Positions 1-6,822 of a DNA stretch of 24,248 nucleotides are shown here, piece after piece. Numbering within the stretch: the first letter of the stretch is position 1; every line of letters starts with the position of its first letter. The notes under the pieces were generated by a model that saw only the letters and a program-made list of their open reading frames with translations, was not told where the DNA came from and did no database searches. Location of the stretch: assembly GCA_934650095.1 (NCBI GenBank), contig CAKUFT010000022.1:1-24248 (forward strand). Direction: 5' to 3'. Origin of the DNA: an uncultured Collinsella sp. (GTDB lineage: Bacteria; Actinomycetota; Coriobacteriia; Coriobacteriales; Coriobacteriaceae). The translations under genes were made by a program, and so were the position numbers.

Positions 1-77
1 GCGGCGTTACCTCAGCTGGATAGAGGGTCTGACTACGAATCAGAACGTCATAGGTTCGAATCCTATACGCCGCACCA
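1..77 (+). tRNA. tRNA-Arg (anticodon ACG)
   Basis: A full cloverleaf can be drawn. The acceptor stem GCGGCGT pairs with ACGCCGC, the D stem CCTC with GAGG, the anticodon stem TCTGA with TCAGA, and the T stem ATAGG with CCTAT around loop TTCGAAT. The anticodon loop CTACGAA gives anticodon ACG, read as Arg (CGN after A-to-I editing). The CCA tail is encoded at 75-77. The gene begins exactly at the first base of the window, so its promoter is not visible. Its 3' end is repeated downstream at 249-268. Confidence 0.97.
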
Positions 78-86
78 TTTGAGATT

Positions 87-116
87 AAAGCCTCCGGCAA
101 CGGGGGCTTTTCTTTT
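87..116 (+). terminator. Intrinsic terminator of tRNA-Arg
   Basis: A ten-pair stem, AAAGCCTCCG with CGGGGGCTTT (one G-T pair), closes a GCAA tetraloop and runs into a T-rich tract. It lies ten bases after the tRNA CCA. Confidence 0.9.
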
Positions 117-248
117 AGGCAAACGCCGCATGGATTCGAACCTCGGTCGAGGCGCGGGCGTAAGGAAAACGCGGAGCGTTTTTAGCCCGCGGGCGAGGGC
201 GCCGGCAGGCGGCCGAAGCCGGTGCGGATCCGCGCAAGCGGATGCGCG
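117..248. other. GC-rich structured spacer between the two tRNA-end copies
   Basis: No convincing gene is present here. At 132-142 lies GGATTCGAACC, the reverse complement of the tRNA T-arm, preceded by GCCGCAT; it looks like a degraded inverted copy of the tRNA 3' end. AAAACGC-GGA-GCGTTTT at 166-182 is a near-perfect palindrome. GGTGCGG (221-227) pairs with CCGCACC (261-267), enclosing CCGCGC (230-235) with GCGCGG (244-249). From 308 to 392 I see only the ribosome-binding region of the next gene. Confidence 0.6.
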
Positions 249-307
249 GAATCCTATACGCCGCACCATTTGAGATCAAAGCCTCCGGCAACGGGGGCTT
301 TTTTGTT
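249..307 (+). repeat. Direct repeat of tRNA-Arg 3' end plus terminator
   Basis: Bases 249-307 repeat bases 58-116 with about three mismatches, at an offset of 191. The copy starts inside the T loop (GAATCCTAT), covers the 3' T strand, acceptor strand, discriminator and CCA, and continues through a second complete terminator hairpin (278-307). No matching 5' tRNA half precedes it, so it is not a second tRNA. The pattern is that of a site-specific integration duplication at a tRNA 3' end (attL/attR-like). That reading is inference, because no integrase is visible. Confidence 0.85.
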
Positions 308-392
308 ATCGACTCGTGTAAGATTCCGAGTAAGCGTCTCGGTGCACCTGGGGCGCGCCCTTTCTCTAGACGACCGATCAGGGTGATATTTC

Positions 393-2834
393 GTGGCAGA
401 GCGTCCGACCTACAAGCTCAAGTTTCTCGATCCCAAGAAGCGCTTTCCGGCGATGCCCGAGCAGCCCGCGGGACGCTCGTATGGCGTTGTCTGGAAACTC
501 TTTGGCGACGATCCGCATGAATCATGCTACGTCGTTGAATTCGTCGGTAAGAGCCATGTGTCACTTTTAGGCTACGTGAGCGTTTCGGGCGAAGTGTACA
601 AGGTGGACCGTCCCGTTAGCGAGGCGCCGTTGCCCGATGATCCCGATATGCAACTGGTTCTTGATGAGTCCGACTCCAGCATTGGCGAGATTGCGGTAAG
701 GGACGCCGATGGGACGATGCGTCCCCGGGCGCGAGTCATCGGCTCTCCAAAAGGTCCCATGCGCGAGCAGTCCGATCGCGAGACATGGAATTCGGCCCGC
801 AGCCTCCCTTACGGTGAGTTCATGGCATCTATGTTCTTGCGCTACGTCATATTCGCCGATTCCGAAAATGCTATCGCGAGCACGTCAAACACCGATAGGC
901 TCGACGAGAGTACGCACAATGTCGTCGATAAGATTAAGCTCGTCAAGCTGCCCGAGCCGGTCGAAGTGTTTCTGGGCTTTGATTCGACGCCACTTCCCGA
1001 TGCCATCGAGACGCTGCTCTACCGCATTGACCATAAGGACAATCCGAGCGGCATCGAGCGTTATGCCGCGGCCCTGATGGGCGAAGTCAATCTGCCTCGC
1101 CTGCGCACCATAGCGGCAAAGACTGAAATGAACTTGGCCCGCATCGATCGCTCGAAGATTTTCTATCTAAATTTCGATCGCAGCCTGTTAGATCAAGATG
1201 AGATCGACACCTTGCTTGCCATTGAGTGTCGCCTGAACCGCCTCTCCGGCATCCTTGAGCGCATCGGGGCAGGATTGGCCCCCGCAGCCTCGTCGCCGAG
1301 CCTTGAGGGCTGTGCACTCTTTGACTCGTGGCATATCGCTAAAACGACCAACGATGTCCCCCGGTTGCTCGAAACGCTGTCGAGCGACAATCCGTGGGCC
1401 AAGCCGGGGACGGTTGCGTGCCAGCCTGGTGGCGAGTGGGACGTGCGCACCCGCTTTGCGCGAATTGTCGAGGCGCTTAACGTGGTCACACGGCTTGACT
1501 ATACCTATCGAGTGAACGTTGCCGAGGGGATTATGCTCGTCCAGTTTGGGCGCTCTGTCGTTGATGCCATGCCGCAACGTGAATACGATGCTCAGGATGA
1601 CGCCTGGCGCGAGCTGGACGAGGGTGTGCGCGAGATCTGGGCCGCGGAGCACGACGCGCGCGTGGCGCTCACGCTTGCGGCGGCTTGCTTTGCCGCGGGT
1701 GCCTGCATCACGCGCTGCTACGTGCAGATTGAGGCTCCCGACGATGAGCAGGATGTGCACATCGTCGCAACGTATTCCTTTGCCCGTGCCGAGTATCTTG
1801 CCGATTGTGTTCCCGTCGCCAAGGATCTTGAGAGCATGGATATGGACGATATGCCGTGCAAGCGCATGCTTGAGGCACATGAGGCGACCACGCCGGATAT
1901 GATTGAGCCAGCGGAAGTCCACGCTCGCCCGCGCGACGACCATCGTCCGCTGCCGCCGGCGTTGCGCGACTTGCTGCTTGCCGATACGGCTGACGAGTTG
2001 GAAGTCATGGAAGAGGATGGCGACCCGTACGTGGCGCGCGTCGTTGAATTGCGCGAGCAGGCCAAGGTCGACCGTGCAGGTGCATTCGAGGGCTTTTCTC
2101 GTTTGGCCGAGGAGCTGGAGGCCAAGTGTGCCGTTGCCGAGCTTTTGGCAACGGGGCCGGTCCAAACGCAGTTCTGCGACAACCAGTTGGTACGCATGGT
2201 GCTGCCGGTGATGGAGGAGGATCGCTCCGTGCGCATTCTGCGCGCGCCCGATGCGCTGTATTTTGCCCAGCACGAGATCTGTAGCTTTTACGCCGAGCAG
2301 GAGGACTTTGAGCGTACGCTGCCCGAGGTGCGTCGTCTCTACGATTTGGCGCGCTCGTCCATGCAGTCACACTTTGCGCTGATTAACGTGCTGGCGCGCT
2401 TGGAGCGTTATGACGAGATTATCGAGGTGGCGCGCCACGGCCTGCGCATTGCCAGCGATCGCCCCTCGATCGGTTACCTGTTCTATCGCCTGGCGTTTGC
2501 CTATTGGAACTGCGACCAGCTCGAGCTCGCACTGGCATGCTACCGCCTGGTGCCGCGCGGCGAGGAGTCGGGCAGTAGCGCGCTGGAGGAAATGCAGGGC
2601 CTCATGAACGAGATGGGCGTCAATGAGCCTCCGACGTTCGATGATGCGGTCGAGACCATCCGTAAGGCGGGGCTCGAGTTGCCGCCGGTGCCCGCCGTGA
2701 CCAATCAGCTGGCAGATGCTGCCGTGCAACTCGTCGATAACGGCTTCTTCTTCCTGGCGCGCGGCTGTATCTTCCAAATGTGGCGCACCATGGGCAACGA
2801 CGAGCTCGGCTCCCTCAACCGCTCGCTGGGGTAG
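393..2834 (+). CDS. Large protein of unknown function with C-terminal TPR-like helices
   Basis: This 813-residue protein starts at a GTG preceded by a GGGTGA ribosome-binding site. I do not recognise the family. It has no signal peptide or membrane segment and is rich in Asp, Glu and Arg, so it is probably cytoplasmic. Residues 1-100 look like a mixed alpha/beta domain containing a YVSVSGEVYKVDRPV stretch. The middle third (about 350-480) alternates strands and helices. Residues about 620-740 form helix pairs with the A/L/Y spacing of tetratricopeptide repeats, for example around ALINVLARLERYDEIIEVA, and the phrase FYRLAFAYWNCDQLELALAC fits a TPR helix pair well. TPRs usually mediate protein-protein contact; partners are unknown. 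It stands alone, with a tRNA upstream and an unrelated lower-GC gene downstream. Composition matches the core genes of the window, which argues for a resident gene. Confidence 0.9.
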   Translation: MAERPTYKLKFLDPKKRFPAMPEQPAGRSYGVVWKLFGDDPHESCYVVEFVGKSHVSLLGYVSVSGEVYKVDRPVSEAPLPDDPDMQLVLDESDSSIGEIAVRDADGTMRPRARVIGSPKGPMREQSDRETWNSARSLPYGEFMASMFLRYVIFADSENAIASTSNTDRLDESTHNVVDKIKLVKLPEPVEVFLGFDSTPLPDAIETLLYRIDHKDNPSGIERYAAALMGEVNLPRLRTIAAKTEMNLARIDRSKIFYLNFDRSLLDQDEIDTLLAIECRLNRLSGILERIGAGLAPAASSPSLEGCALFDSWHIAKTTNDVPRLLETLSSDNPWAKPGTVACQPGGEWDVRTRFARIVEALNVVTRLDYTYRVNVAEGIMLVQFGRSVVDAMPQREYDAQDDAWRELDEGVREIWAAEHDARVALTLAAACFAAGACITRCYVQIEAPDDEQDVHIVATYSFARAEYLADCVPVAKDLESMDMDDMPCKRMLEAHEATTPDMIEPAEVHARPRDDHRPLPPALRDLLLADTADELEVMEEDGDPYVARVVELREQAKVDRAGAFEGFSRLAEELEAKCAVAELLATGPVQTQFCDNQLVRMVLPVMEEDRSVRILRAPDALYFAQHEICSFYAEQEDFERTLPEVRRLYDLARSSMQSHFALINVLARLERYDEIIEVARHGLRIASDRPSIGYLFYRLAFAYWNCDQLELALACYRLVPRGEESGSSALEEMQGLMNEMGVNEPPTFDDAVETIRKAGLELPPVPAVTNQLADAAVQLVDNGFFFLARGCIFQMWRTMGNDELGSLNRSLG

Positions 2835-2923
2835 GGGCGGCATAGAGGGGCTGCGCCGTGCTATTTGTATCGGCGCGGGCGAGAGGACCCGACAGGGTCG
2901 GTAAGGCATAAAGCCACCGAGCC
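2835..2923. other. Intergenic region with weak hairpins
   Basis: GCGCCG (2854-2859) can pair with CGGCGC (2872-2877), and CCGAC (2889-2893) with GTCGG (2897-2901). Neither is followed by a T run, so I do not call a terminator for the upstream gene. Confidence 0.4.
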
Positions 2924-2965
2924 TGCTAAAACTGTTAAACTCTGCTAAAGTTGCTAAAACTAGCA
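2924..2965 (+). promoter_or_regulatory. Iterated TGYTAAA repeats before the AAA ATPase gene
   Basis: Four copies of TGYTAAA begin at 2924, 2933, 2943 and 2952, with 9-, 10- and 9-base steps. The last copy is also the left arm of the inverted repeat TGCTA-AAAC-TAGCA (2952-2965), directly upstream of the AGAGGAGGG ribosome-binding site. Regular near-helical spacing next to a start codon suggests an operator bound by an oligomer, possibly the ATPase itself through its winged helix; that is inference. Confidence 0.6.
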
Positions 2966-2977
2966 GAGGAGGGCCGA

Positions 2978-4060
2978 ATGTCTAAAGCTATTAATCCTTT
3001 TAAGCCAACGGCGGGAATGAATCCGCCTGAGCTTATCGGACGCGATGCTGTTTTGGATGACTTTGCCGAGGCTCTGGAGAACGGTCCCGGCGCCCCCGAT
3101 CGGCTCATGCGTATCTCTGGTGTTCGTGGCACGGGTAAAACGGTGCTCCTTAACGCATTGGGCGATCTTGCGCGCAAAAAAGGATTCGAAGTCGTTGACG
3201 TCGCCTCAAATACCGGTTTTTGCAATAGAATTCTCGAGGCTCTGCAGCGAAATGTTCGTCTTGAATCAATGTCGATTTCTCCGTCGATTCTAGGAGTCAG
3301 CCTTGGCTCCGTGGAGGTGTCGAAGTCGGCGTCCCATCTGGGCGAGGCGATGTACGAAGCCGCGAAGCGCGGCGGCTTGCTCATTACGCTCGATGAGATT
3401 CAGGACGCCTCAACTGAGGAAATGCGAGAGCTGGGCAATGAAATGCAGCTCTTGATTCGCCAAGGGGCGAATGTCGCCTTTGCATTCGCTGGTTTGCCAA
3501 CGTCGGTGGATGGCGTGGTGGTGGATGATACGTTGACGTTCCTTCAGAGGGCGAAGCATATTGAACTTACGCGGCTTTCCGATTTTGAAGTCGGCGGATC
3601 GTTTGAGGATACGATGAGGCGTGCGGGCAAGGAACTCGACGAAGGCGTTGCTGAGCTTTTGACAAAGGCTTCGGCGGGCTATCCCTTTATGGTCCAGCTG
3701 GTCGGATATTACGCTTGGCAGGTTGCTGCGCGCAGCGGGGCAGAGAGCGTGGACGAAGAGGCAGCTCGCAAGGGTATCCAGGCGGCTCTTGATAGTTTTA
3801 ATGCTATGGTGATTGCCCCTGCGTTGCGCAGGGTGTCGGAGCGGCAGTTTCAGTATCTCGCGGCGATGGCGCAATGTGAGGGTGATGAGATTGCGAACGG
3901 CGATATCGCCAAAAAGATGGGCTTGCCGGCGAACAAAGTCGGGTCGTATCGCAAGCGCCTGATCGATGCGGGACTGATTGAACCTGCAGGCTACGGCTGT
4001 GTTTCGTTCGCAATTCCGTACATGCGCGATTATCTGTTGGAAACCGTTCGAAAGGGCTAA
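2978..4060 (+). CDS. AAA+ ATP-binding protein with C-terminal winged helix (Orc1/Cdc6-like architecture)
   Basis: This 360-residue protein starts at the ATG that follows a strong AGAGGAGGG site; the frame could extend to a TTG at 2951, but that lies inside the repeat operator. The N-terminus NPFKPTAGMNPPELIGRD matches a signature of a widespread actinobacterial ATP-binding family. The Walker A motif is GVRGTGKT (about residues 47-54) and Walker B is LLITLDEIQD (about 133-142). A sensor-1-like stretch, AFAFAGLP, follows. The last 80 residues read as a winged helix, with NGDIAKKMGLPANKVGSYRK as the recognition-helix region. The domain order resembles archaeal Orc1/Cdc6 and related STAND-like ATPases; the biological role of this family is not established. 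GC is visibly lower than in its neighbours and it stands between repeats, which suggests horizontal acquisition. It has no operon partner. Confidence 0.85.
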   Translation: MSKAINPFKPTAGMNPPELIGRDAVLDDFAEALENGPGAPDRLMRISGVRGTGKTVLLNALGDLARKKGFEVVDVASNTGFCNRILEALQRNVRLESMSISPSILGVSLGSVEVSKSASHLGEAMYEAAKRGGLLITLDEIQDASTEEMRELGNEMQLLIRQGANVAFAFAGLPTSVDGVVVDDTLTFLQRAKHIELTRLSDFEVGGSFEDTMRRAGKELDEGVAELLTKASAGYPFMVQLVGYYAWQVAARSGAESVDEEAARKGIQAALDSFNAMVIAPALRRVSERQFQYLAAMAQCEGDEIANGDIAKKMGLPANKVGSYRKRLIDAGLIEPAGYGCVSFAIPYMRDYLLETVRKG

Positions 4061-4109
4061 TAAAGACTGGGAGCATCGGTGCCGCCGCTGGGGCAGCCCT
4101 CGTATCTTT

Positions 4110-4245
4110 GTCTCGATTTGTAACATCTGGAGGAGATTACGGCCTGTAGATGTTACAGATTGAGACGTTATGTTTTGAGGGCCTGGTTTGTCTCGATCTG
4201 TAACATTTACGGGCCGATTTGGTCGATAACTGTTACAGATTGAGA
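4110..4245. repeat. Tandem pair of 80-bp-period hairpin elements
   Basis: Unit 1 has arms 4110-4128 and 4148-4166, unit 2 has arms 4191-4205 and 4231-4245. The left arms share TCTCGATYTGTAACA and the right arms TGTTACAGATTGAGA. Left arm to left arm and right arm to right arm are both exactly 80 bases, while the loops differ. This resembles a REP- or MITE-like intergenic element, or a double operator. No ORF or T-run is associated. The rest of the 279-base gap (4061-4339) shows nothing else I can name. Confidence 0.75.
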
Positions 4246-4339
4246 TGCTTGGCTGAGGCGTTTGCTGACAAAATGGAATCGCCTCAAAATTTCCCCTTGC
4301 CCATAATCGACTGTTTGGTTACTATAAAACGGCTGTTAC

Positions 4340-4430
4340 GGAGAGCTGACCGAGAGGCCGAAGGTGCTCGCCTGCTAAGCGAGTATGCCCCAAAAGGGCA
4401 TCTGGGGTTCGAATCCCCAGCTCTCCGCCA
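4340..4430 (+). tRNA. tRNA-Ser (anticodon GCT)
   Basis: This is a 91-base class II tRNA. The acceptor stem GGAGAGC pairs with GCTCTCC, the anticodon stem CTCGC with GCGAG around loop CTGCTAA (anticodon GCT, codons AGC/AGT). A long variable arm, ATGCCC-CAAAA-GGGCAT, is present as expected for serine. T stem CTGGG pairs with CCCAG around TTCGAAT, and CCA is encoded. Confidence 0.97.
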
Positions 4431-4444
4431 GTATGAATTTGAAG

Positions 4445-4470
4445 AAGGGTTCCGAAAGGGGCCCTTTTTT
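4445..4470 (+). terminator. Intrinsic terminator of tRNA-Ser
   Basis: AAGGGTTCC (4445-4453) pairs with GGGGCCCTT (4458-4466), with two G-T pairs and a GAAA tetraloop, and runs into a six-T tract ending at 4470. Confidence 0.9.
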
Positions 4471-4480
4471 GTGTGAAGAA

Positions 4481-4503
4481 AGGCGGCTGGGGATTCGAAC
4501 CCT
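4481..4503 (-). repeat. Inverted partial copy of the tRNA-Ser 3' end
   Basis: GGCGG-CTGGGGATTCGAACC is the reverse complement of the tRNA-Ser 3' end (T arm, 3' acceptor strand) apart from a four-base gap. It lies between two converging terminators. A comparable, more degraded inverted T-arm follows tRNA-Arg at 123-142. Confidence 0.65.
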
Positions 4504-4504
4504 C

Positions 4505-4532
4505 AAAAAAGAGGCGTCCTTTCGGACACCTC
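4505..4532 (-). terminator. Intrinsic terminator of the carboxypeptidase gene
   Basis: On the minus strand GAGGTGTCC pairs with GGACGCCTC (one mismatch) around a GAAA loop and is followed by six T. It lies about 30 bases beyond the stop codon of the minus-strand gene. Confidence 0.85.
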
Positions 4533-4562
4533 CTTTCAGCGAGCGTTTTGTTTCTCTAGCCC

Positions 4563-5903
4563 CTATACCTCGGGCGCCTTGGCCACGGTTTCGCTTTCGG
4601 CCGTGAGCGGACGGTTGTCGATGCGGCGGCCCAGGCGGTCAAGCTTCACAAGCAACCACTCAATGGGATTCGGCCCTGCGCCTTCCTCGTCGGCGACCAG
4701 GTCCATGACGGCGATCTTGGTGCCGTCCTGCGTGAGCGTAACGCTACCCACCTTGTCGCCCACGTGCACCGTGCCCGAAAGGTCGTCGTAGGTAACCTTC
4801 TCGGTCACCTCTCCGGCAAGTGAAAAGACGGTCGCCTGCGCCGTGGGGTCGGCAAGCGTGGCGTCGATTGTCTTATCCGTCCAGTCGGTCTGGCCAATGC
4901 GCGCCATGAGCGGGTTGCCGTTGGCGGTCTTTTCCTGCGTGTTAGCGATCGCGACCGTCACCTTGTGCCCGTAGTACCAGTTGGCAAGGGTGGCGGTATC
5001 GGTAAAGCGCTGGTCGGTGGTGGTGGAGTTTAAAACGACAGTGTAGACTTCATCGCCATCGCGGTTGTAGGCTCCCGCAAAGCAATAGCCGGCATCGTCG
5101 GTCGTGCCGGTCTTGCCGCCGATGTTGCCATCCTGACCCAGTAGATAGTTATGCGTATCCATGGAATGCGAATGGTCGGAGCCGTCGGCACCTGTGACCT
5201 CAATCCAAGAATCCTCGCTCGCCACGACCTCGCGGATTGTGTCGTTCTTCATGGCTTCCTGCATCATCAGCGCCACGTCGTGTGCAGTCGAGTGCATGTC
5301 GCCGGCCCATTCATCAAAGTCCAGACCATGCGGGTTCTCAAAGACCGTGCCGGTGCAGCCGAGCTTCTTGGCGCGCTCATTCATAGCCTTAACGAACGTC
5401 GCCTCGGCGTCCTTGGTCTTGGGGTCGATCTTTTTGCCCACATATTCGGCGAGCACGATGGCAGCGTCGTTGCCCGAGGGAATCATCAAGCCACGCAGTG
5501 CCTGCTCCACGGTGAGCTCGTCGCCTTCGAGCAGGCCGGCAGTCGAGTTGCCCACGGTGGCCGCGGCGTTGCTCACCGTCACCTTCTCGTCCATCTTGCA
5601 GTTCTCGACAGTCAGGATTGCGGTCATTACCTTGGTGATCGAGGCAATCTTGACTTGCTCATCGGCGCCGCGTCCATAGTAGACGGTACCGTCTTTGCCC
5701 ATGACGAGGGCATTGGTCGCATCGATATCGGGCAGGTTCTCAGCCGTGATGCCGCGTGCATCGGCGGTTTTGCCACACACGTTGTCGGTCGTGAGCACCT
5801 GGGCACCGGCAACGGTGGGTATGCCAAGAGCAAGGGCAACGGCACAGGCAAAGCCAGCGGCAAGCTTGGTAGAGCGCTTTGCAAAAGAGGTGAGGGACTT
5901 CAC
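4563..5903 (-). CDS. D-alanyl-D-alanine carboxypeptidase (peptidase S11, PBP5/DacA type)
   Basis: It removes the terminal D-Ala from peptidoglycan pentapeptides outside the membrane. All three penicillin-binding motifs are present, numbered from the GTG at 5903: SITK (S88-K91, with the nucleophilic Ser), SGN (143-145) and KTG (264-266). The N-terminus KRSTKLAAGFACAVALALG...AGAQ is a typical signal peptide, and residues about 300-400 match a PBP5 C-terminal beta domain. The end contains NPIEWLLVKLDRLGRRI, an amphipathic helix that probably anchors the protein to the membrane. The frame opens at an ATG at 5972, but that ATG overlaps the -35 of a plausible promoter, and the 23 extra residues would push the signal peptide inside; I prefer GTG 5903 (446 residues), although its ribosome-binding site is weak. 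It is divergent from a VanR/VanS-like pair, which suggests control by that system. Confidence 0.93.
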   Translation of the reverse strand: MKSLTSFAKRSTKLAAGFACAVALALGIPTVAGAQVLTTDNVCGKTADARGITAENLPDIDATNALVMGKDGTVYYGRGADEQVKIASITKVMTAILTVENCKMDEKVTVSNAAATVGNSTAGLLEGDELTVEQALRGLMIPSGNDAAIVLAEYVGKKIDPKTKDAEATFVKAMNERAKKLGCTGTVFENPHGLDFDEWAGDMHSTAHDVALMMQEAMKNDTIREVVASEDSWIEVTGADGSDHSHSMDTHNYLLGQDGNIGGKTGTTDDAGYCFAGAYNRDGDEVYTVVLNSTTTDQRFTDTATLANWYYGHKVTVAIANTQEKTANGNPLMARIGQTDWTDKTIDATLADPTAQATVFSLAGEVTEKVTYDDLSGTVHVGDKVGSVTLTQDGTKIAVMDLVADEEGAGPNPIEWLLVKLDRLGRRIDNRPLTAESETVAKAPEV

Positions 5904-5942
5904 AGATTTCGCTTTCGACGGGATGGTCTCTTCTGGCTCTAG

Positions 5943-5972
5943 AGTATATCGTTTGGCGGTGATGACGGTCAT
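5943..5972 (-). promoter_or_regulatory. Candidate promoter of the carboxypeptidase gene
   Basis: On the minus strand ATGACC (5967-5972) and TATACT (5943-5948) form a -35/-10 pair with an 18-base spacer. Transcription would start near 5936, upstream of the GTG at 5903 but downstream of the ATG at 5972. Confidence 0.5.
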
Positions 5973-6019
5973 CGCGTGCGTGCGCGGGCTGCGTTTGCGC
6001 CCGAACGGGCATGTCGGTG

Positions 6020-6041
6020 CTTAAGGTCGACTTAATCGCCC
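6020..6041. promoter_or_regulatory. Direct-repeat operator candidate (CTTAA, 11-bp step)
   Basis: CTTAAGGTCGA is followed immediately by CTTAATCGCCC, giving two CTTAA half-sites 11 bases apart. Part of it also reads as the palindrome TTAAG-GTCGA-CTTAA. OmpR-family regulators bind such helically phased direct repeats. It lies between the divergent carboxypeptidase and regulator genes, about 46-67 bases upstream of the likely start set by the CATAAT box at 6075-6080. Confidence 0.55.
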
Positions 6042-6074
6042 ACGCTTGTTGTGTGTGCCGGGCGTCCCCTCGGG

Positions 6075-6080
6075 CATAAT
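6075..6080 (+). promoter_or_regulatory. -10 box of the regulator/kinase operon
   Basis: CATAAT matches five of six consensus bases and lies 20 bases before the start codon at 6101. No good -35 is found at 16-18 bases (TTGTGT is at 20), as expected for an activator-dependent promoter. Confidence 0.45.
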
Positions 6081-6100
6081 GGAGCGCGAGAGGAGCACGC

Positions 6101-6796
6101 ATGAACGAGCGCATTTTGGTGGTTGACGATGAGAAGGCCATCGCCGACCTGGTTGGCATCTACCTTACAAAAGAGGGCTTTGATGTTCAGATCGCCTACA
6201 GCGGAGCCGATGCGGCCAAGGCGATCTTGGAGCAAGAGTTCGATCTGGCGCTGTTAGATGTCATGCTGCCCGATATCGATGGCTTTGAGCTGTTGCGCAC
6301 GATTCGTGCCAGCCATACCTATCCCGTGATTATGCTGACGGCACGCGATGCCCAACAAGACAAGATTGAGGGACTTTCGCTCGGCGCGGACGATTACGTT
6401 GTCAAACCGTTTCGCCCGCTGGAGCTCATCGCGCGCGTGCGTGCCCAGCTGCGCCGTTACACCAGCTACGGCAGCCGCGCGCAAGCGACCGAGTCCCCGC
6501 TCATTCAGCTCGACGGCCTCGAGATCAACCGTGACGCCCGCGCCGTGGCGGTGGACGGCGGGCAGGTGCGCCTGACGCCCATCGAGTATTCCATCCTGCT
6601 GTATCTGGTCGAGCATCGCGGCAGCGTAGTACCCGTGGAGGACCTGTTCCGCGCGGTATGGAACGAGGACTTTATGCCCGGCTCCAACAACACAGTGATG
6701 GTGCACATTCGCCATCTGCGCGAAAAGATCGGCGACGATGCCCAAAAGCCGCGCTTTATCAAGAACGTCTGGGGTGTCGGCTACATCATCGAATAA
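6101..6796 (+). CDS. OmpR-family response regulator, VanR-like
   Basis: This 231-residue protein starts at an ATG behind a GAGAGGAG site. The receiver domain covers residues 1-115, with acidic pocket D9/D10, phosphoacceptor D53 in LLDVMLPDIDG, switch Thr80 and Lys102 in VVKPF. A winged-helix DNA-binding domain covers about 130-231 and ends in the family's NVWGVGYIIE hairpin. The kinase gene follows after 26 bases. The receiver and its partner kinase read closest to the VanR/VanS-type group found in Gram-positive bacteria. Because the divergent neighbour trims D-Ala from peptidoglycan, a cell-wall target is likely. There are no vanHAX-type ligase genes in the window, so this is not evidence of glycopeptide resistance. 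Confidence 0.93.
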   Translation: MNERILVVDDEKAIADLVGIYLTKEGFDVQIAYSGADAAKAILEQEFDLALLDVMLPDIDGFELLRTIRASHTYPVIMLTARDAQQDKIEGLSLGADDYVVKPFRPLELIARVRAQLRRYTSYGSRAQATESPLIQLDGLEINRDARAVAVDGGQVRLTPIEYSILLYLVEHRGSVVPVEDLFRAVWNEDFMPGSNNTVMVHIRHLREKIGDDAQKPRFIKNVWGVGYIIE

Positions 6797-6822
6797 AGCC
6801 TTTGTTTGTGAGGAAAACGGAT

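Noticed and set aside
192..268. A second tRNA gene ending at the repeated CCA
   Set aside because: Only the 3' part is tRNA-like; no matching 5' acceptor strand, D arm or anticodon arm can be folded.
1188..2273. A 361-codon minus-strand frame inside the 813-residue gene
   Set aside because: No motif, composition typical of a shadow frame, and the plus-strand frame has the better start context and length.
2924..4245. CRISPR array
   Set aside because: The repeats are either 7-10 bases long or occur twice as hairpin arms; there are no regular spacers and no cas genes.
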